Origin: Alkaliphilus metalliredigens QYMF
GTDB lineage: Bacteria; Bacillota; Clostridia; Peptostreptococcales; Natronincolaceae
Assembly (NCBI RefSeq): GCF_000016985.1
Contig: NC_009633.1
Location: 558,001 to 622,000, forward strand
Reading direction: 5' to 3'
DNA: 64,000 nucleotides
The position numbers and the translations under genes were made by a program. A model generated the notes under the pieces. That model was not told where the DNA came from. It saw only the letters and a program-made list of their open reading frames with translations, and ran no database searches. Positions 17,080 through 27,414 of the stretch are shown here, in pieces. Each line of letters opens with the position of its first letter. The first letter of the stretch is position 1.

Positions 17080-18359
17080 GTGCTGTTGGCTTAGGAGCTA
17101 TTATTGTATTGGTATTTTTATTTTTACAGATTCCAGTTTTTGCTTCCTTGCTTGCTGGTTCTGTTACGTATTTCATGCTAACGCCAAATATTCCAACACA
17201 GATCATTGCACAACGTGTTATTTCTGGTATTGAGAGTATCCCTCTTCTTGCAGTTCCATTTTTTGTTTGTGCAGGCGTATTTATGAATTATTCAGGAGTA
17301 ACAAAACGAGTAATGGAATTTTGTGAAATCCTTATGGGTAGGACGTCTGGAGGACTGGCACAGGTAAACGTATTATTATCTACGCTAATGGGTGGTTTGT
17401 CGGGATCTAATTTAGCGGATGCAGCAATGCAGGCAAAAATGTTGGTTCCTGAGATGGAGAAAAAGGGTTTTTCTAAGGAATTCTCTTCAGTAGTTACAGC
17501 TTCTTCTGCTATGATTACACCATTGATTCCGCCCGGTATTGCAATGATTATCTATGGATCTATCGCAAATGTTTCCATAGGCAGATTGTTTATAGCTGGG
17601 ATTGGACCTGGTATATTATTATGCGTTTCAATGATGATATTAGTATCGGTCATTTCTAAAAAACGTGGCTATAAGCCAGCTCGAGAGACCCGTGTCACAC
17701 CGAAGGAATTAATCAGTGGGCTTGGAACCGCAGCGTTACCTCTCTTCTTACCTGTTATTATCATTGGGGGGATTCGTTTAGGAATATTCACACCAACTGA
17801 AGCTGGTGCTGTTGCAATTATCTATTCACTTATACTTGGGGCGGTTTATCGAGAAATGAAGTTTTCACACATCATTACAGGACTGAAGGAGACCATCACT
17901 AGTACTGCTTCTATTATGCTTATTGTTGGGGCAGCTTCTGCCTTTGCATGGGTACTGACTAGAGAGCAGATTCCACAACAAATGACAGGACTCATTGTCA
18001 GTATGATTTCCAACAAATATGTATTCCTTATTGCAGTAAATATATTTCTAATTTTCGTAGGTATGTTTATTGAAGGAAATGCGGCTATGATTGTATTAGT
18101 ACCATTATTAGCACCAGTTGCTGTAGAGTACGGTGTTAATGAAATACAATTTGCAATGATATTCATATTTAACATGGCTGTTGGCTGTTTAACACCACCT
18201 ATGGGGACACTTATGTTTGTCACATGTGGAATCACAAAGTGCAAAATCAAAAATTTTATTAAAGAAGCGATACCATTCTATATACTACTTTTGATATGTT
18301 TAATGCTATTAACATTCGTGCCAGTATTTTCCACTGGTCTTGTGGATTTGATATACTAA
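17070..18359 (+). CDS. TRAP transporter large membrane subunit (DctM family)
   Basis: The 429-residue protein has about twelve membrane segments. DctM hallmarks are visible: PLLAVPFFVCAGVFMN, the GLSGSNLADAA hairpin in the first half and NMAVGCLTPPMGT in the second half, which in this family help form sodium sites and the elevator domain. Together with the two preceding genes it makes a complete TRAP importer. It overlaps dctQ and is followed after about 100 bases by the GntR regulator. Confidence 0.93.
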   Translation: MDISAVGLGAIIVLVFLFLQIPVFASLLAGSVTYFMLTPNIPTQIIAQRVISGIESIPLLAVPFFVCAGVFMNYSGVTKRVMEFCEILMGRTSGGLAQVNVLLSTLMGGLSGSNLADAAMQAKMLVPEMEKKGFSKEFSSVVTASSAMITPLIPPGIAMIIYGSIANVSIGRLFIAGIGPGILLCVSMMILVSVISKKRGYKPARETRVTPKELISGLGTAALPLFLPVIIIGGIRLGIFTPTEAGAVAIIYSLILGAVYREMKFSHIITGLKETITSTASIMLIVGAASAFAWVLTREQIPQQMTGLIVSMISNKYVFLIAVNIFLIFVGMFIEGNAAMIVLVPLLAPVAVEYGVNEIQFAMIFIFNMAVGCLTPPMGTLMFVTCGITKCKIKNFIKEAIPFYILLLICLMLLTFVPVFSTGLVDLIY

Positions 18360-18458
18360 GAGATGCAAGTAGAAATTAAGAATTCCATATTAAACTTATA
18401 AAAATCAGGGATTTGAATTGTCTACTAATAAAATTCCAAAATAGGTGGGATCGTCTAA

Positions 18459-19115
18459 ATGAATAAATCTAATGCAGTACAATTACCCTTGAAAGATAAA
18501 GCCTACAACTTAATAAAAGAGCAAATTATTAAATGCCAACTCATGCCAGGGAGTGATCTGTCAGAGGCACAGATTGCCATGGAACTGGGGATTAGTAGAA
18601 CACCCGTGAGAGAGGCCGTATTACAATTGAACCGAGAGGGATTTATAACGATATATCCTCGAAAAGGAATGATTGTTTCCTCAATATCTGTTAAGGACAT
18701 ACAAGAAGTGTTTCAGATAAGAGAAATGATAGAGCCTCATATGGCTAAAACCGCCTGTAAGAATATGTCTAAAGAATACCTGCTAGGGTTGAAAGAGAAA
18801 TTTAAAGCGATAAAATTTGGTTTAGATAGCGCAAGTGATATGGCGTATTTTGACCTAGATATAGAATTTCATAAGTATATCCTTGAGAGGGGAAATAACA
18901 ATCATTTGATAAGGTTTATGAATGAGATATTTGACTTAGACTATAGGATTCGCGTTATGTCAACTTTAGATCGAGATGATGTTGAAAAAAGATCATCACC
19001 TGAACATTTTGATATTATTGATGCGCTAATTTCTAAGGATGAGAAACGAATAGAGGACACAATACGAAGACATTTAATAAATTCTCGTGAAGTAGCTTTG
19101 ATGAGAATTTATTAG
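18459..19115 (+). CDS. GntR-family regulator, FCD (FadR) subfamily
   Basis: The 218-residue protein has an N-terminal winged helix (about 8-72) with the GntR signature LGISRTPVREAVLQLNREG. A C-terminal all-helical FCD ligand domain includes IEFHKYILERGNN and a late FDIIDALISKDEKRIEDTIRRH segment; the Asp/His positions typically coordinate a metal that helps bind an acidic effector. Its place between the TRAP genes and the sugar-acid enzymes makes it the probable local regulator, sensing a hexonate intermediate and acting at the box array at 15263-15305. Start ATG 18459 follows AGGTGGGA. Confidence 0.9.
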   Translation: MNKSNAVQLPLKDKAYNLIKEQIIKCQLMPGSDLSEAQIAMELGISRTPVREAVLQLNREGFITIYPRKGMIVSSISVKDIQEVFQIREMIEPHMAKTACKNMSKEYLLGLKEKFKAIKFGLDSASDMAYFDLDIEFHKYILERGNNNHLIRFMNEIFDLDYRIRVMSTLDRDDVEKRSSPEHFDIIDALISKDEKRIEDTIRRHLINSREVALMRIY

Positions 19116-19208
19116 TGAAAAATAGAAGACGTATTAAAGATAAAAAATATAATTGACTTTAAAACAATAGATGTTCTAATCTAAAGGGCATACGAGGGAG
19201 AGATAAAT

Positions 19209-20237
19209 ATGGAAAAAATGAAAGCAGTTCATATTAACGACGACGCTACAATACAAGTTGTAGAGATAGATCGGCCAACACCTAAAAAGGGAGAGGCGCT
19301 TTTAAAGATAAAATACTGTGGCATCTGTGGTTCCGATATTCAGACATATACAGGAAATCAACCATTTGCAACATATCCAAGGATTCCAGGCCATGAATTT
19401 TCTGCTGAAATCATAGAAATCGAAGAAAATGATATGGGATTACAGAAGGGGATGATTGTCACTGCAAATCCATATTTTAATTGTGGAAAATGCTACTCCT
19501 GTCTGAGAGGAAAAGTAAATTGCTGTGAGAACAATGAAACAATGGGCGTACAAAGAGATGGATCCTTTGCGGAGTACATTGTCATGCCAATAGAAAGAAT
19601 CGTGGATGGTAAAGGGCTAGATGCAAAGACATTATCCCTCATTGAACCCTTTAGTATTAGTTACCATGCTGTTAATCGAGTTAATATACAAAAGGGCGAC
19701 AAGGTCTTGGTAATAGGTGCAGGGGCCATTGGTATTTTTGCAGCACTTGCAGCGAAGCTCAGAGGTGCTGAGGTTTATATCTCTGATATTTTTGATGAAA
19801 GACTTGAAGCTGCATTGAAAATGGGAGCAGACGGAACGATCAATGTAAAGAATGAAAACCTACAAGAACGTGTCAAAGACATTACCAATGGAAATGGAAT
19901 GGACGTTTGTATCGAAGCAGTAGGAATGCCAGAAACCTTCTTAGACTGCATTGAAAATGTATGCTTTGGGGGGAAAATAGGTCTAATCGGGAATGGTAAA
20001 AGAGAAACGACATTTAACCATTCTATTTTACTAAAAAAGGAATTAGATGTTTATGGTTCAAGAAATAGTTTGAATGATTTTATACCACTAGTTGATTTGG
20101 TTTCTAAAGATAAAATCGATATCCTTCAGATTGTATCGGATATTTTACCCTTGGAGAATGTGAAAGAAGCATTTGACCTACTAAAAAATAATGACGGTAG
20201 TAAAATGAAGGTACTGGTTGAGTTTGATAAAGTATAA
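19209..20237 (+). CDS. Zinc-dependent dehydrogenase, probably L-galactonate 5-dehydrogenase
   Basis: The 342-residue protein is a medium-chain dehydrogenase: catalytic zinc ligands in CGICGSD, GHEF and the IEPF region, structural zinc cysteines in NCGKCYSCLRGKVNCCE, and a VIGAGAIGI dinucleotide-binding loop. Segments such as TGNQPFATYPRIPGHE and the YGSRNSLNDF region recall E. coli LgoD (YjjN), which oxidises L-galactonate to D-tagaturonate. The next two genes use tagaturonate and altronate, which supports that role strongly by context. Other polyol or aldonate dehydrogenases of the family remain possible. Start ATG 19209 follows GAGGGAG. Confidence 0.8.
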   Translation: MEKMKAVHINDDATIQVVEIDRPTPKKGEALLKIKYCGICGSDIQTYTGNQPFATYPRIPGHEFSAEIIEIEENDMGLQKGMIVTANPYFNCGKCYSCLRGKVNCCENNETMGVQRDGSFAEYIVMPIERIVDGKGLDAKTLSLIEPFSISYHAVNRVNIQKGDKVLVIGAGAIGIFAALAAKLRGAEVYISDIFDERLEAALKMGADGTINVKNENLQERVKDITNGNGMDVCIEAVGMPETFLDCIENVCFGGKIGLIGNGKRETTFNHSILLKKELDVYGSRNSLNDFIPLVDLVSKDKIDILQIVSDILPLENVKEAFDLLKNNDGSKMKVLVEFDKV

Positions 20238-20251
20238 ATAATAAATAAAAG

Positions 20252-20284
20252 AAGCTCTTTGGTGGTTGTGCAAAGGGCTTTTAA
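20252..20284 (+). terminator. Weak terminator-like hairpin between the dehydrogenase and uxaB
   Basis: AAGCTCTTTG and CAAAGGGCTT pair with one G-U around a 9-nt loop and run into TTTT. It may reduce read-through into uxaB. Confidence 0.5.
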
Positions 20285-20334
20285 GCATAAACATTTTGTA
20301 AAACCAGGAATTTATTAAAAAAGGAGGAAAAATA

Positions 20335-21786
20335 ATGAAATTGAATAAAACCATTTATAAGGAAGCTAGGAATTACCCAGAAAAAATAGTGCAATTTGGA
20401 GAAGGTAACTTTTTAAGAGCCTTTGCTGATTGGACAATAGACAAAATGAATAAAGAAGCCAATTTTAATAGTGGGGTTGTTGTGATTCAACCTTTACAGG
20501 GAGGGTTAATAGATAAACTCAATGACCAGGATGGTTTATACACTTTATATCTCAATGGTATAAAGGATGGTGAAGTTGTAAGTGAGCACGCAGTCATTGA
20601 TTGTGTTACTAGAGGCATCAATACTTATACAAATTATGATGAATATCTAGCAGTAGCAGAAAACCCAGAGCTAAGATTTATGATATCCAATACCACAGAG
20701 GCAGGAATTACTTATAATGAGCAAGACCGATTAGAAGACAGACCTCAAGCTAGTTTTCCAGGCAAGTTAACTGCCCTATTATATCACAGATTTAAAACTT
20801 TCAATGGAAGTAAGGATAAGGGTCTTGTTTTTATTCCTTGTGAATTAATTGAAAAAAATGGTGAAAAGCTTAAGGAAACGGTACTGAAGCTTGCGGCGCT
20901 TTGGAACTTAGAAAATGATTTTAAGGTATGGATTGATGAAGCCAATACATTTTGTAATAGTCTAGTTGATCGAATCGTACCTGGATATCCCAAGGAAAGA
21001 ATGGAAGAGATTCGTCAAGAATTAGGATATGATGATGATTTAGTAGTAGAAGGGGAACCATTCCATCTATGGGTAATTGAAGGGCCAGCTTGGGTCAAGG
21101 AAGCGTTCCCAGCTCATAAAGTAGGATTAAATGTGTTAGTGGTAGATGACATGACTCCCTATAGAACCAGAAAGGTTAGAATTTTAAATGGAGCACATAC
21201 CAGTATGGTTCCTGTAGCCTATTTATACGGAATTGATACCGTTAGAGAATCTGTGGAAGATTCTGTAGTGGGTCAATTCATTAAGGAAACAATTTTTGAA
21301 GAAATCATTCCCACTTTAGATTTACCTAGGGAAGAATTGGACGGGTTTGCAAATGATGTATTAGACCGATTCAGAAACCCCTTTATTAAGCATCAATTAA
21401 TGAGCATCTCATTAAACTCAATGTCAAAATTTGAAACAAGGGTACTTCCTTCTATTTTAGAGTATGAAAATAGAAAAGGTGAATTGCCGAAAAAATTAAC
21501 GTTCTCGCTAGCAGCATTAATTGCCTTCTATAAAGGAGAACGAAATGGAGAAAAAATTGCGTTAACTGATGATGCAGCCATTTTAGAACAATACAAAACC
21601 CTTTGGAAAGCTTATGAGGGAAAAGAAGACCAATTAAAGCATATCGTAACAACTATATTATCCAATGAAAAGATATGGAAAATGGACTTAAATCAAATTA
21701 GTGGGTTAACGGATATGGTGACCAATTATCTTAGCAAAATTCAAGAACATGGAGTTAAAAATGTATTGCAAAGGATGATGAAATAA
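20335..21786 (+). CDS. uxaB: Tagaturonate reductase (altronate oxidoreductase)
   Basis: The 483-residue protein belongs to the long-chain mannitol dehydrogenase family. It carries the nucleotide-binding start [15 protein letters not shown] and the catalytic-region segment [19 protein letters not shown]. The reaction is D-tagaturonate + NADH to D-altronate. Length matches UxaB. It is separated from uxaA by one base, so the two are co-translated. No uronate isomerase gene (uxaC) is in the module, which argues that tagaturonate comes from the upstream dehydrogenase rather than from galacturonate. Start ATG 20335 follows AAGGAGG. Confidence 0.92.
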   Translation: MKLNKTIYKEARNYPEKIVQFGEGNFLRAFADWTIDKMNKEANFNSGVVVIQPLQGGLIDKLNDQDGLYTLYLNGIKDGEVVSEHAVIDCVTRGINTYTNYDEYLAVAENPELRFMISNTTEAGITYNEQDRLEDRPQASFPGKLTALLYHRFKTFNGSKDKGLVFIPCELIEKNGEKLKETVLKLAALWNLENDFKVWIDEANTFCNSLVDRIVPGYPKERMEEIRQELGYDDDLVVEGEPFHLWVIEGPAWVKEAFPAHKVGLNVLVVDDMTPYRTRKVRILNGAHTSMVPVAYLYGIDTVRESVEDSVVGQFIKETIFEEIIPTLDLPREELDGFANDVLDRFRNPFIKHQLMSISLNSMSKFETRVLPSILEYENRKGELPKKLTFSLAALIAFYKGERNGEKIALTDDAAILEQYKTLWKAYEGKEDQLKHIVTTILSNEKIWKMDLNQISGLTDMVTNYLSKIQEHGVKNVLQRMMK

Positions 21787-21787
21787 A

Positions 21788-23275
21788 ATGAAATCATTCA
21801 TTAAAATCAACGAAACGGATAATGTAGTGGTGGCTTTAACTGACTTAAAGAACGGTGAAATAATTGAACTAGGCGATTTACAAGTGGTACTCCAAGAAGA
21901 AATAAAAAGAGGCCATAAGTTTGCATTGAAAGAGATCACACAAGGAGAGCACATCTTAAAGTATGGTGCGCCCATCGGATATGCAACACAGACAATAGCA
22001 AAAGGTCATTGGGTACACTCTCATAATACCAAAACAAATCTAGAGGGAGTGAGTGAATATCAATTCAATCAAAAACTCAATGAATTAATAGCGGAAAATA
22101 GAAATCTGAATTTTGATGGGTACCGCAGAAGAAATGGAAGTGTGGGGATCCGAAACGAACTATGGATTGTACCTACGGTTGGGTGCGTCAATGGTATTGC
22201 ACAAATGATTATTGAGAAATTCAAAGAGGAAGTCAAACCAGAAGGCATAGATGCCATTGAAGTATTTAAGCACAACTATGGTTGCTCTCAGCTGGGGGAT
22301 GACCATAAAAATACAAAGGTCATATTAGGTGATGTTGTGAGACATCCTAATGCCGGTGGCGTGTTAGTCCTTGGATTAGGCTGTGAAAACAATTATATTT
22401 CCGCATTTAAGGAAGATCTAGGTGAATATGATCAAGATAGAGTTCGTTTTCTCATTACCCAAGAGGTAGGTGATGAGGTTCAAGAGGGTGTTAACCGCTT
22501 GAAGGATCTTTATGAAGAAATGAAAACCGATAAAAGAGAGGTTGTTTCTATCTCTGAATTAAAGATTGGATTAAAATGTGGTGGTTCCGATGGACTCTCT
22601 GGTATCACAGCTAATCCATTACTAGGTGTTTTTTCTGATTTCCTTATTTCTCAAGGTGGAACAACGATCTTGACAGAAGTGCCAGAGATGTTTGGAGCAG
22701 AGAATATATTAATGGGTCGTGCAGAAAATGAAGATGTATTTGATAAAACCGTGAATCTTATTAATGATTTCAAACAGTACTTCATTGAACATAAGCAACC
22801 AATTTATGAAAATCCTTCTCCAGGCAATAAAGAAGGAGGAATCACCACCCTTGAAGAAAAATCCCTTGGATGCACTCAAAAAGGTGGCATAGCCACAGTT
22901 GTGGATGTACTAAAGTATGGTGAAACTTTAAAGAAAAAGGGTTTGAATTTATTGGATGCGCCAGGAAATGACTTGGTGGCAGCAACGGCATTGGGGGCAT
23001 CTGGCTGTCAGATCGTATTGTTCACAACGGGCAGAGGAACTCCCTTTGGAAGCTTTGTCCCAACCATAAAGATTTCGACTAATTCAGCAATATATAATCT
23101 GAAGCCACATTGGATTGATTTCAATGCAGGCACCTTGGTAGAGAATGAGACAATGGAAGAAGCTTTGGAAAGATTTATTGAATATATTATTGAAGTGGCC
23201 AATGGAAAATTGGTAAACAACGAAAAAAATAACTTTAGAGAAATATCTATATTCAAGACAGGTGTTACATTATAA
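21788..23275 (+). CDS. uxaA: Altronate dehydratase
   Basis: The 495-residue protein has an N-terminal SAF domain (about 8-85) and the large UxaA catalytic domain with RNELWIVPTVGCVN, FKHNYGCSQLGDD and LKCGGSDGLSG; the cysteines and histidines of these segments are the likely metal ligands. The reaction is D-altronate to 2-keto-3-deoxygluconate (KDG) plus water. It is the last gene of the module. KDG kinase and KDPG aldolase are not in the window and must be encoded elsewhere. Confidence 0.93.
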   Translation: MKSFIKINETDNVVVALTDLKNGEIIELGDLQVVLQEEIKRGHKFALKEITQGEHILKYGAPIGYATQTIAKGHWVHSHNTKTNLEGVSEYQFNQKLNELIAENRNLNFDGYRRRNGSVGIRNELWIVPTVGCVNGIAQMIIEKFKEEVKPEGIDAIEVFKHNYGCSQLGDDHKNTKVILGDVVRHPNAGGVLVLGLGCENNYISAFKEDLGEYDQDRVRFLITQEVGDEVQEGVNRLKDLYEEMKTDKREVVSISELKIGLKCGGSDGLSGITANPLLGVFSDFLISQGGTTILTEVPEMFGAENILMGRAENEDVFDKTVNLINDFKQYFIEHKQPIYENPSPGNKEGGITTLEEKSLGCTQKGGIATVVDVLKYGETLKKKGLNLLDAPGNDLVAATALGASGCQIVLFTTGRGTPFGSFVPTIKISTNSAIYNLKPHWIDFNAGTLVENETMEEALERFIEYIIEVANGKLVNNEKNNFREISIFKTGVTL

Positions 23276-23297
23276 ATTAATTTTATTTAATATATAA

Positions 23298-23337
23298 AAA
23301 GTCCTTCGAAAGCTGTGGTAATTTGGAGGGCTTTTTT
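23298..23337 (+). terminator. Terminator of the sugar-acid operon
   Basis: AAGTCCTTC and GGAGGGCTT pair with two G-U around a 17-base loop that has some internal structure, followed by TTTTTT, about 25 bases after the uxaA stop. Confidence 0.65.
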
Positions 23338-23428
23338 GTTGCGATAGATTATATGATGATTGTGAATTTAGCGAGTGGTCAAGGAGAAGAGGGTTGAAAT
23401 TGGGGATGAGGTGATGCTAAGCTATACT

Positions 23429-23478
23429 TAGCCAGAAGTCGGGGGCTTTGAAGCCCCTCTAGCTTCTGGCTATTTTTT
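23429..23478 (+). terminator. Strong two-part hairpin with T-run in the glpK leader region
   Basis: Outer arms TAGCCAGAAG and CTTCTGGCTA enclose inner arms GGGGCTT and AAGCCCC, followed by ATTTTTTC. Because a terminator for uxaA already lies at 23298-23337, this second one probably acts on a transcript starting in between. It would then be a leader attenuator about 150 bases ahead of glpK, a candidate target of the GlpP encoded at 29562. The remaining bases of 23338-23627 show no gene. Confidence 0.65.
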
Positions 23479-23606
23479 CAGTGTGAAAACATAGTAGAAG
23501 GAATTTATCAGAATATATAGAAACATAAAAAGAAAGCAAGCGATTCAGGAATACCTAATCTTTTTAAAGGGAAAGACAGTGTAGTGAATGTTCAAGTATC
23601 AGTTAA

Positions 23607-25130
<1,524 letters not shown>

Positions 25131-25503
25131 CAACAAATGGTACCACAAAGGCCAACAGCGCTATATTTGTTTTCAAGTACTTTACAAAGTAAAAAGCATG
25201 TGGTAACATGAGAATATATTAACAGGAATTACAATATGTGGTATTTTTTCAATTTTCAGAAAGTACTTTTACAGAGGATTTAATTAAATATAATGAAACT
25301 ATTGGAGACAGGAGAATTGGAGCGTCAACAGTGGGCAATATAATGTACTGTAGCTGTGAGTTACAGGGTTATTGTTCTATTGTTGCTTTTTATTGCATGT
25401 CTATTTTATTGACTCTATTTATCTAAGGGATGTTCAATAAGTGGATTATGGACAGGAGTAAGTCCCGTTTACTTATGAAATAATTAAACTGCCACAAGCT
25501 AGA

Positions 25504-25519
25504 GGAAAACGTTAACGTT
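25504..25519. promoter_or_regulatory. Palindrome overlapping an imperfect cre site upstream of the second TRAP operon
   Basis: AACGTTAACGTT (25508-25519) is a perfect 12-bp palindrome. The overlapping GGAAAACGTTAACG (25504-25517) matches the cre consensus at all but the first and last defined bases. It lies 120-135 bases ahead of dctP in a 510-base region (25131-25640). That region otherwise holds only an unconvincing 62-codon frame and a possible promoter TTGACT-18-TTCAAT at 25409-25438. Confidence 0.4.
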
Positions 25520-25640
25520 AATCAAATTAACAATAGAAAGGGGGCATGAAGAAACAAATTTGTAGCCAAGTCTAATTTTAGAATGCATGTCCATCTAAGG
25601 GTAGCTAAAGGTATGAACTCAAAAAAGGGAGGATTATATT

Positions 25641-26708
25641 ATGAAAAAATTGGGAATAAAGTTAAGCGTTATACTGGTGTTATTACTACTAATCACAGGG
25701 GTTTTGACGGCATGCGGCGGAGGGGAAACACCGGCAGAAGCGGAAACGGAGGGTGAAGTAACAACAGAAGTAGAAAGTGACGATGACTACAAATTGGTCT
25801 TAAGATTGAGTCATGTATTCTCACCTGAGGAGCAACTGACTAAGTCAATGGATTTAGTTGCAGATAGCATTTATGAAAAAACAAATGGTGCTATTGAAAT
25901 CCAAACATTTCCACAGGGACAAATCGCTGCTTACAAGGATGGCGTAGAGCAAGTGGTTAGAGGGGCAGACTTTATTTCTGTTGAGGATCCTTCATACATA
26001 GGAGACTATGTACCTGACTTTACCGCAATGGTTGGTCCTATGTTATACGATACTTATGCTGAATATGTGGCTATGACAGATACCGAATTAGTGGCAGACA
26101 TGAAAAGAAGAGCAGAAGAAAAAGGCATCAAAATCCTTTCTTTAGATTATGTATTTGGTTTTAGAAATGTAATCACAGACAAAGTAATCGAAACCCCAGC
26201 GGATTTAAATGGTGTTAGATTAAGAGTACCTGGAAGTCAATTGTTTATCGAAACATTAAACGCCATGGGTGCCAATTCAACACCGCTACCATGGGGAGAA
26301 ACGATTTCCGCTATGCAACAGGGGGTTGTTGATGGGATCGAAGGCTCTGAATTCACAAATCTTGGTAACAGTATTTATGAAGTAAGAAAAAATGTGGCAT
26401 TAACCCGTCATTTCCTTGGTGCTTGCGGTGTTTATATTTCAACTGACGTATGGGATGGAATTCCAGCAAAATACCAAAAAATTATCCAAGATGAGTACAA
26501 TGCTGGTGCCATTCATATGGTGGAACTATTAACAGAGCAACATGCAGGTGTTGTTGAGGAATTAGAATCCTATGGTGTCCAGTTTAATGAAGTAGACCGA
26601 GAGGCTTTTGTAGAAGCAACTGCTCATATTTATGATACATTCCCTGGTTTAACACCTGGAATCTATGACTTGCTTCAAGAGGAGCTAGCTATCATAAGAG
26701 GACAATAG
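25641..26708 (+). CDS. TRAP transporter solute-binding lipoprotein (DctP family), glycerol module
   Basis: The 355-residue precursor has lipobox LTAC (Cys about 25) followed by an acidic Glu/Thr linker and a DctP domain, with the conserved arginine in GVRLRVPGSQ and the MQQGVVDGIEGSE region. It is clearly paralogous to the binding protein at 15390 but divergent. Neighbouring glpK, glpQ and glpP suggest that the ligand is linked to glycerol, for example glycerol-3-phosphate, glycerate or a glycerophosphodiester. That is a contextual inference, since known TRAP ligands are mostly carboxylates. Start ATG 25641 follows AGGGAGG. Confidence 0.9.
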   Translation: MKKLGIKLSVILVLLLLITGVLTACGGGETPAEAETEGEVTTEVESDDDYKLVLRLSHVFSPEEQLTKSMDLVADSIYEKTNGAIEIQTFPQGQIAAYKDGVEQVVRGADFISVEDPSYIGDYVPDFTAMVGPMLYDTYAEYVAMTDTELVADMKRRAEEKGIKILSLDYVFGFRNVITDKVIETPADLNGVRLRVPGSQLFIETLNAMGANSTPLPWGETISAMQQGVVDGIEGSEFTNLGNSIYEVRKNVALTRHFLGACGVYISTDVWDGIPAKYQKIIQDEYNAGAIHMVELLTEQHAGVVEELESYGVQFNEVDREAFVEATAHIYDTFPGLTPGIYDLLQEELAIIRGQ

Positions 26709-26758
26709 TAGAAATAGGTCGGTTCTTAATATAATTATAAATAAAGACAACTAATATT

Positions 26759-26828
26759 ATCCTAATAGAATAAGAATATTATAGGAGATTACTTGCTATA
26801 ATCATTCATCTATTAGGATCGTTTTTTT
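26759..26828 (+). terminator. Nested stem-loop with T-run between dctP and dctQ
   Basis: Outer arms ATCCTAATAGA (26759-26769) and TCTATTAGGAT (26809-26819) are perfect, enclosing inner arms ATTATAG (26778-26784) and CTATAAT (26796-26802), followed by TTTTTTT. It is probably a partial terminator that leaves the binding protein more abundant than the membrane subunits. Confidence 0.7.
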
Positions 26829-26864
26829 ACCATCAATTCAACCATGAGGACGTAAGGAGTCGTG

Positions 26865-27377
26865 ATGAGTATGAGAAGAATAATCAATAATCTTGAGGAA
26901 ATCATAAGTTCCTTTTTTGTAAGTATAACCGTTTCTTTAGTCATTTTAAATGTAATCCTAAGATATGTTTTTAATATGGGAATATACTGGTCAGAGGAAG
27001 CTGCTACCATTAGCTTTGTATGGAGTGTTTTTATAGGAGCAGGTGCATGCTATAAGAAAAAGATGCATATTGGAATTGATTTATTGACACAGCTGGCATC
27101 CGTAAAGGTTCAAGGCATTATTCATCTCCTAGTCAATTTAGCTCTAGTGGGAATTAATGGATATATCACCTACTTAAGTATCGTCTTTGTAAGAGCATCT
27201 GTGGGCAAGCCAACGGCTGTTTTAGGCATTTCATCTGCATATATGAGTGCCGCAGTATTAGCTGGATTTGCCATTATGACCTTCCATTCTATTCGATTTT
27301 TTATTGCGGGAGTAAAGGTATTGATTACAGGGGAAGTAAATAAAGAAGTGGAAGAAGCCAATATCATATCAAAGTAG
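26865..27377 (+). CDS. TRAP transporter small membrane subunit (DctQ family)
   Basis: The roughly 170-residue protein has four membrane helices and the MGIYWSEEAATISFVWSVF region typical of DctQ. The frame is open from GTG 26862, but AAGGAG at 26854-26859 is best spaced for ATG 26865; ATG 26871 is another option. It works with the DctM encoded 37 bases downstream. Confidence 0.88.
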   Translation: MSMRRIINNLEEIISSFFVSITVSLVILNVILRYVFNMGIYWSEEAATISFVWSVFIGAGACYKKKMHIGIDLLTQLASVKVQGIIHLLVNLALVGINGYITYLSIVFVRASVGKPTAVLGISSAYMSAAVLAGFAIMTFHSIRFFIAGVKVLITGEVNKEVEEANIISK

Positions 27378-27414
27378 GAAACAGCAAGAATATAAATGAG
27401 TAGGAGTGATGAAA

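Noticed and set aside
25238-25426. 62-codon frame in the gap between glpK and the second TRAP operon
   Set aside because: No ribosome binding site, Cys/Tyr-rich composition unlike its neighbours, no recognisable domain, and it lies in AT-rich intergenic DNA. Probably chance.
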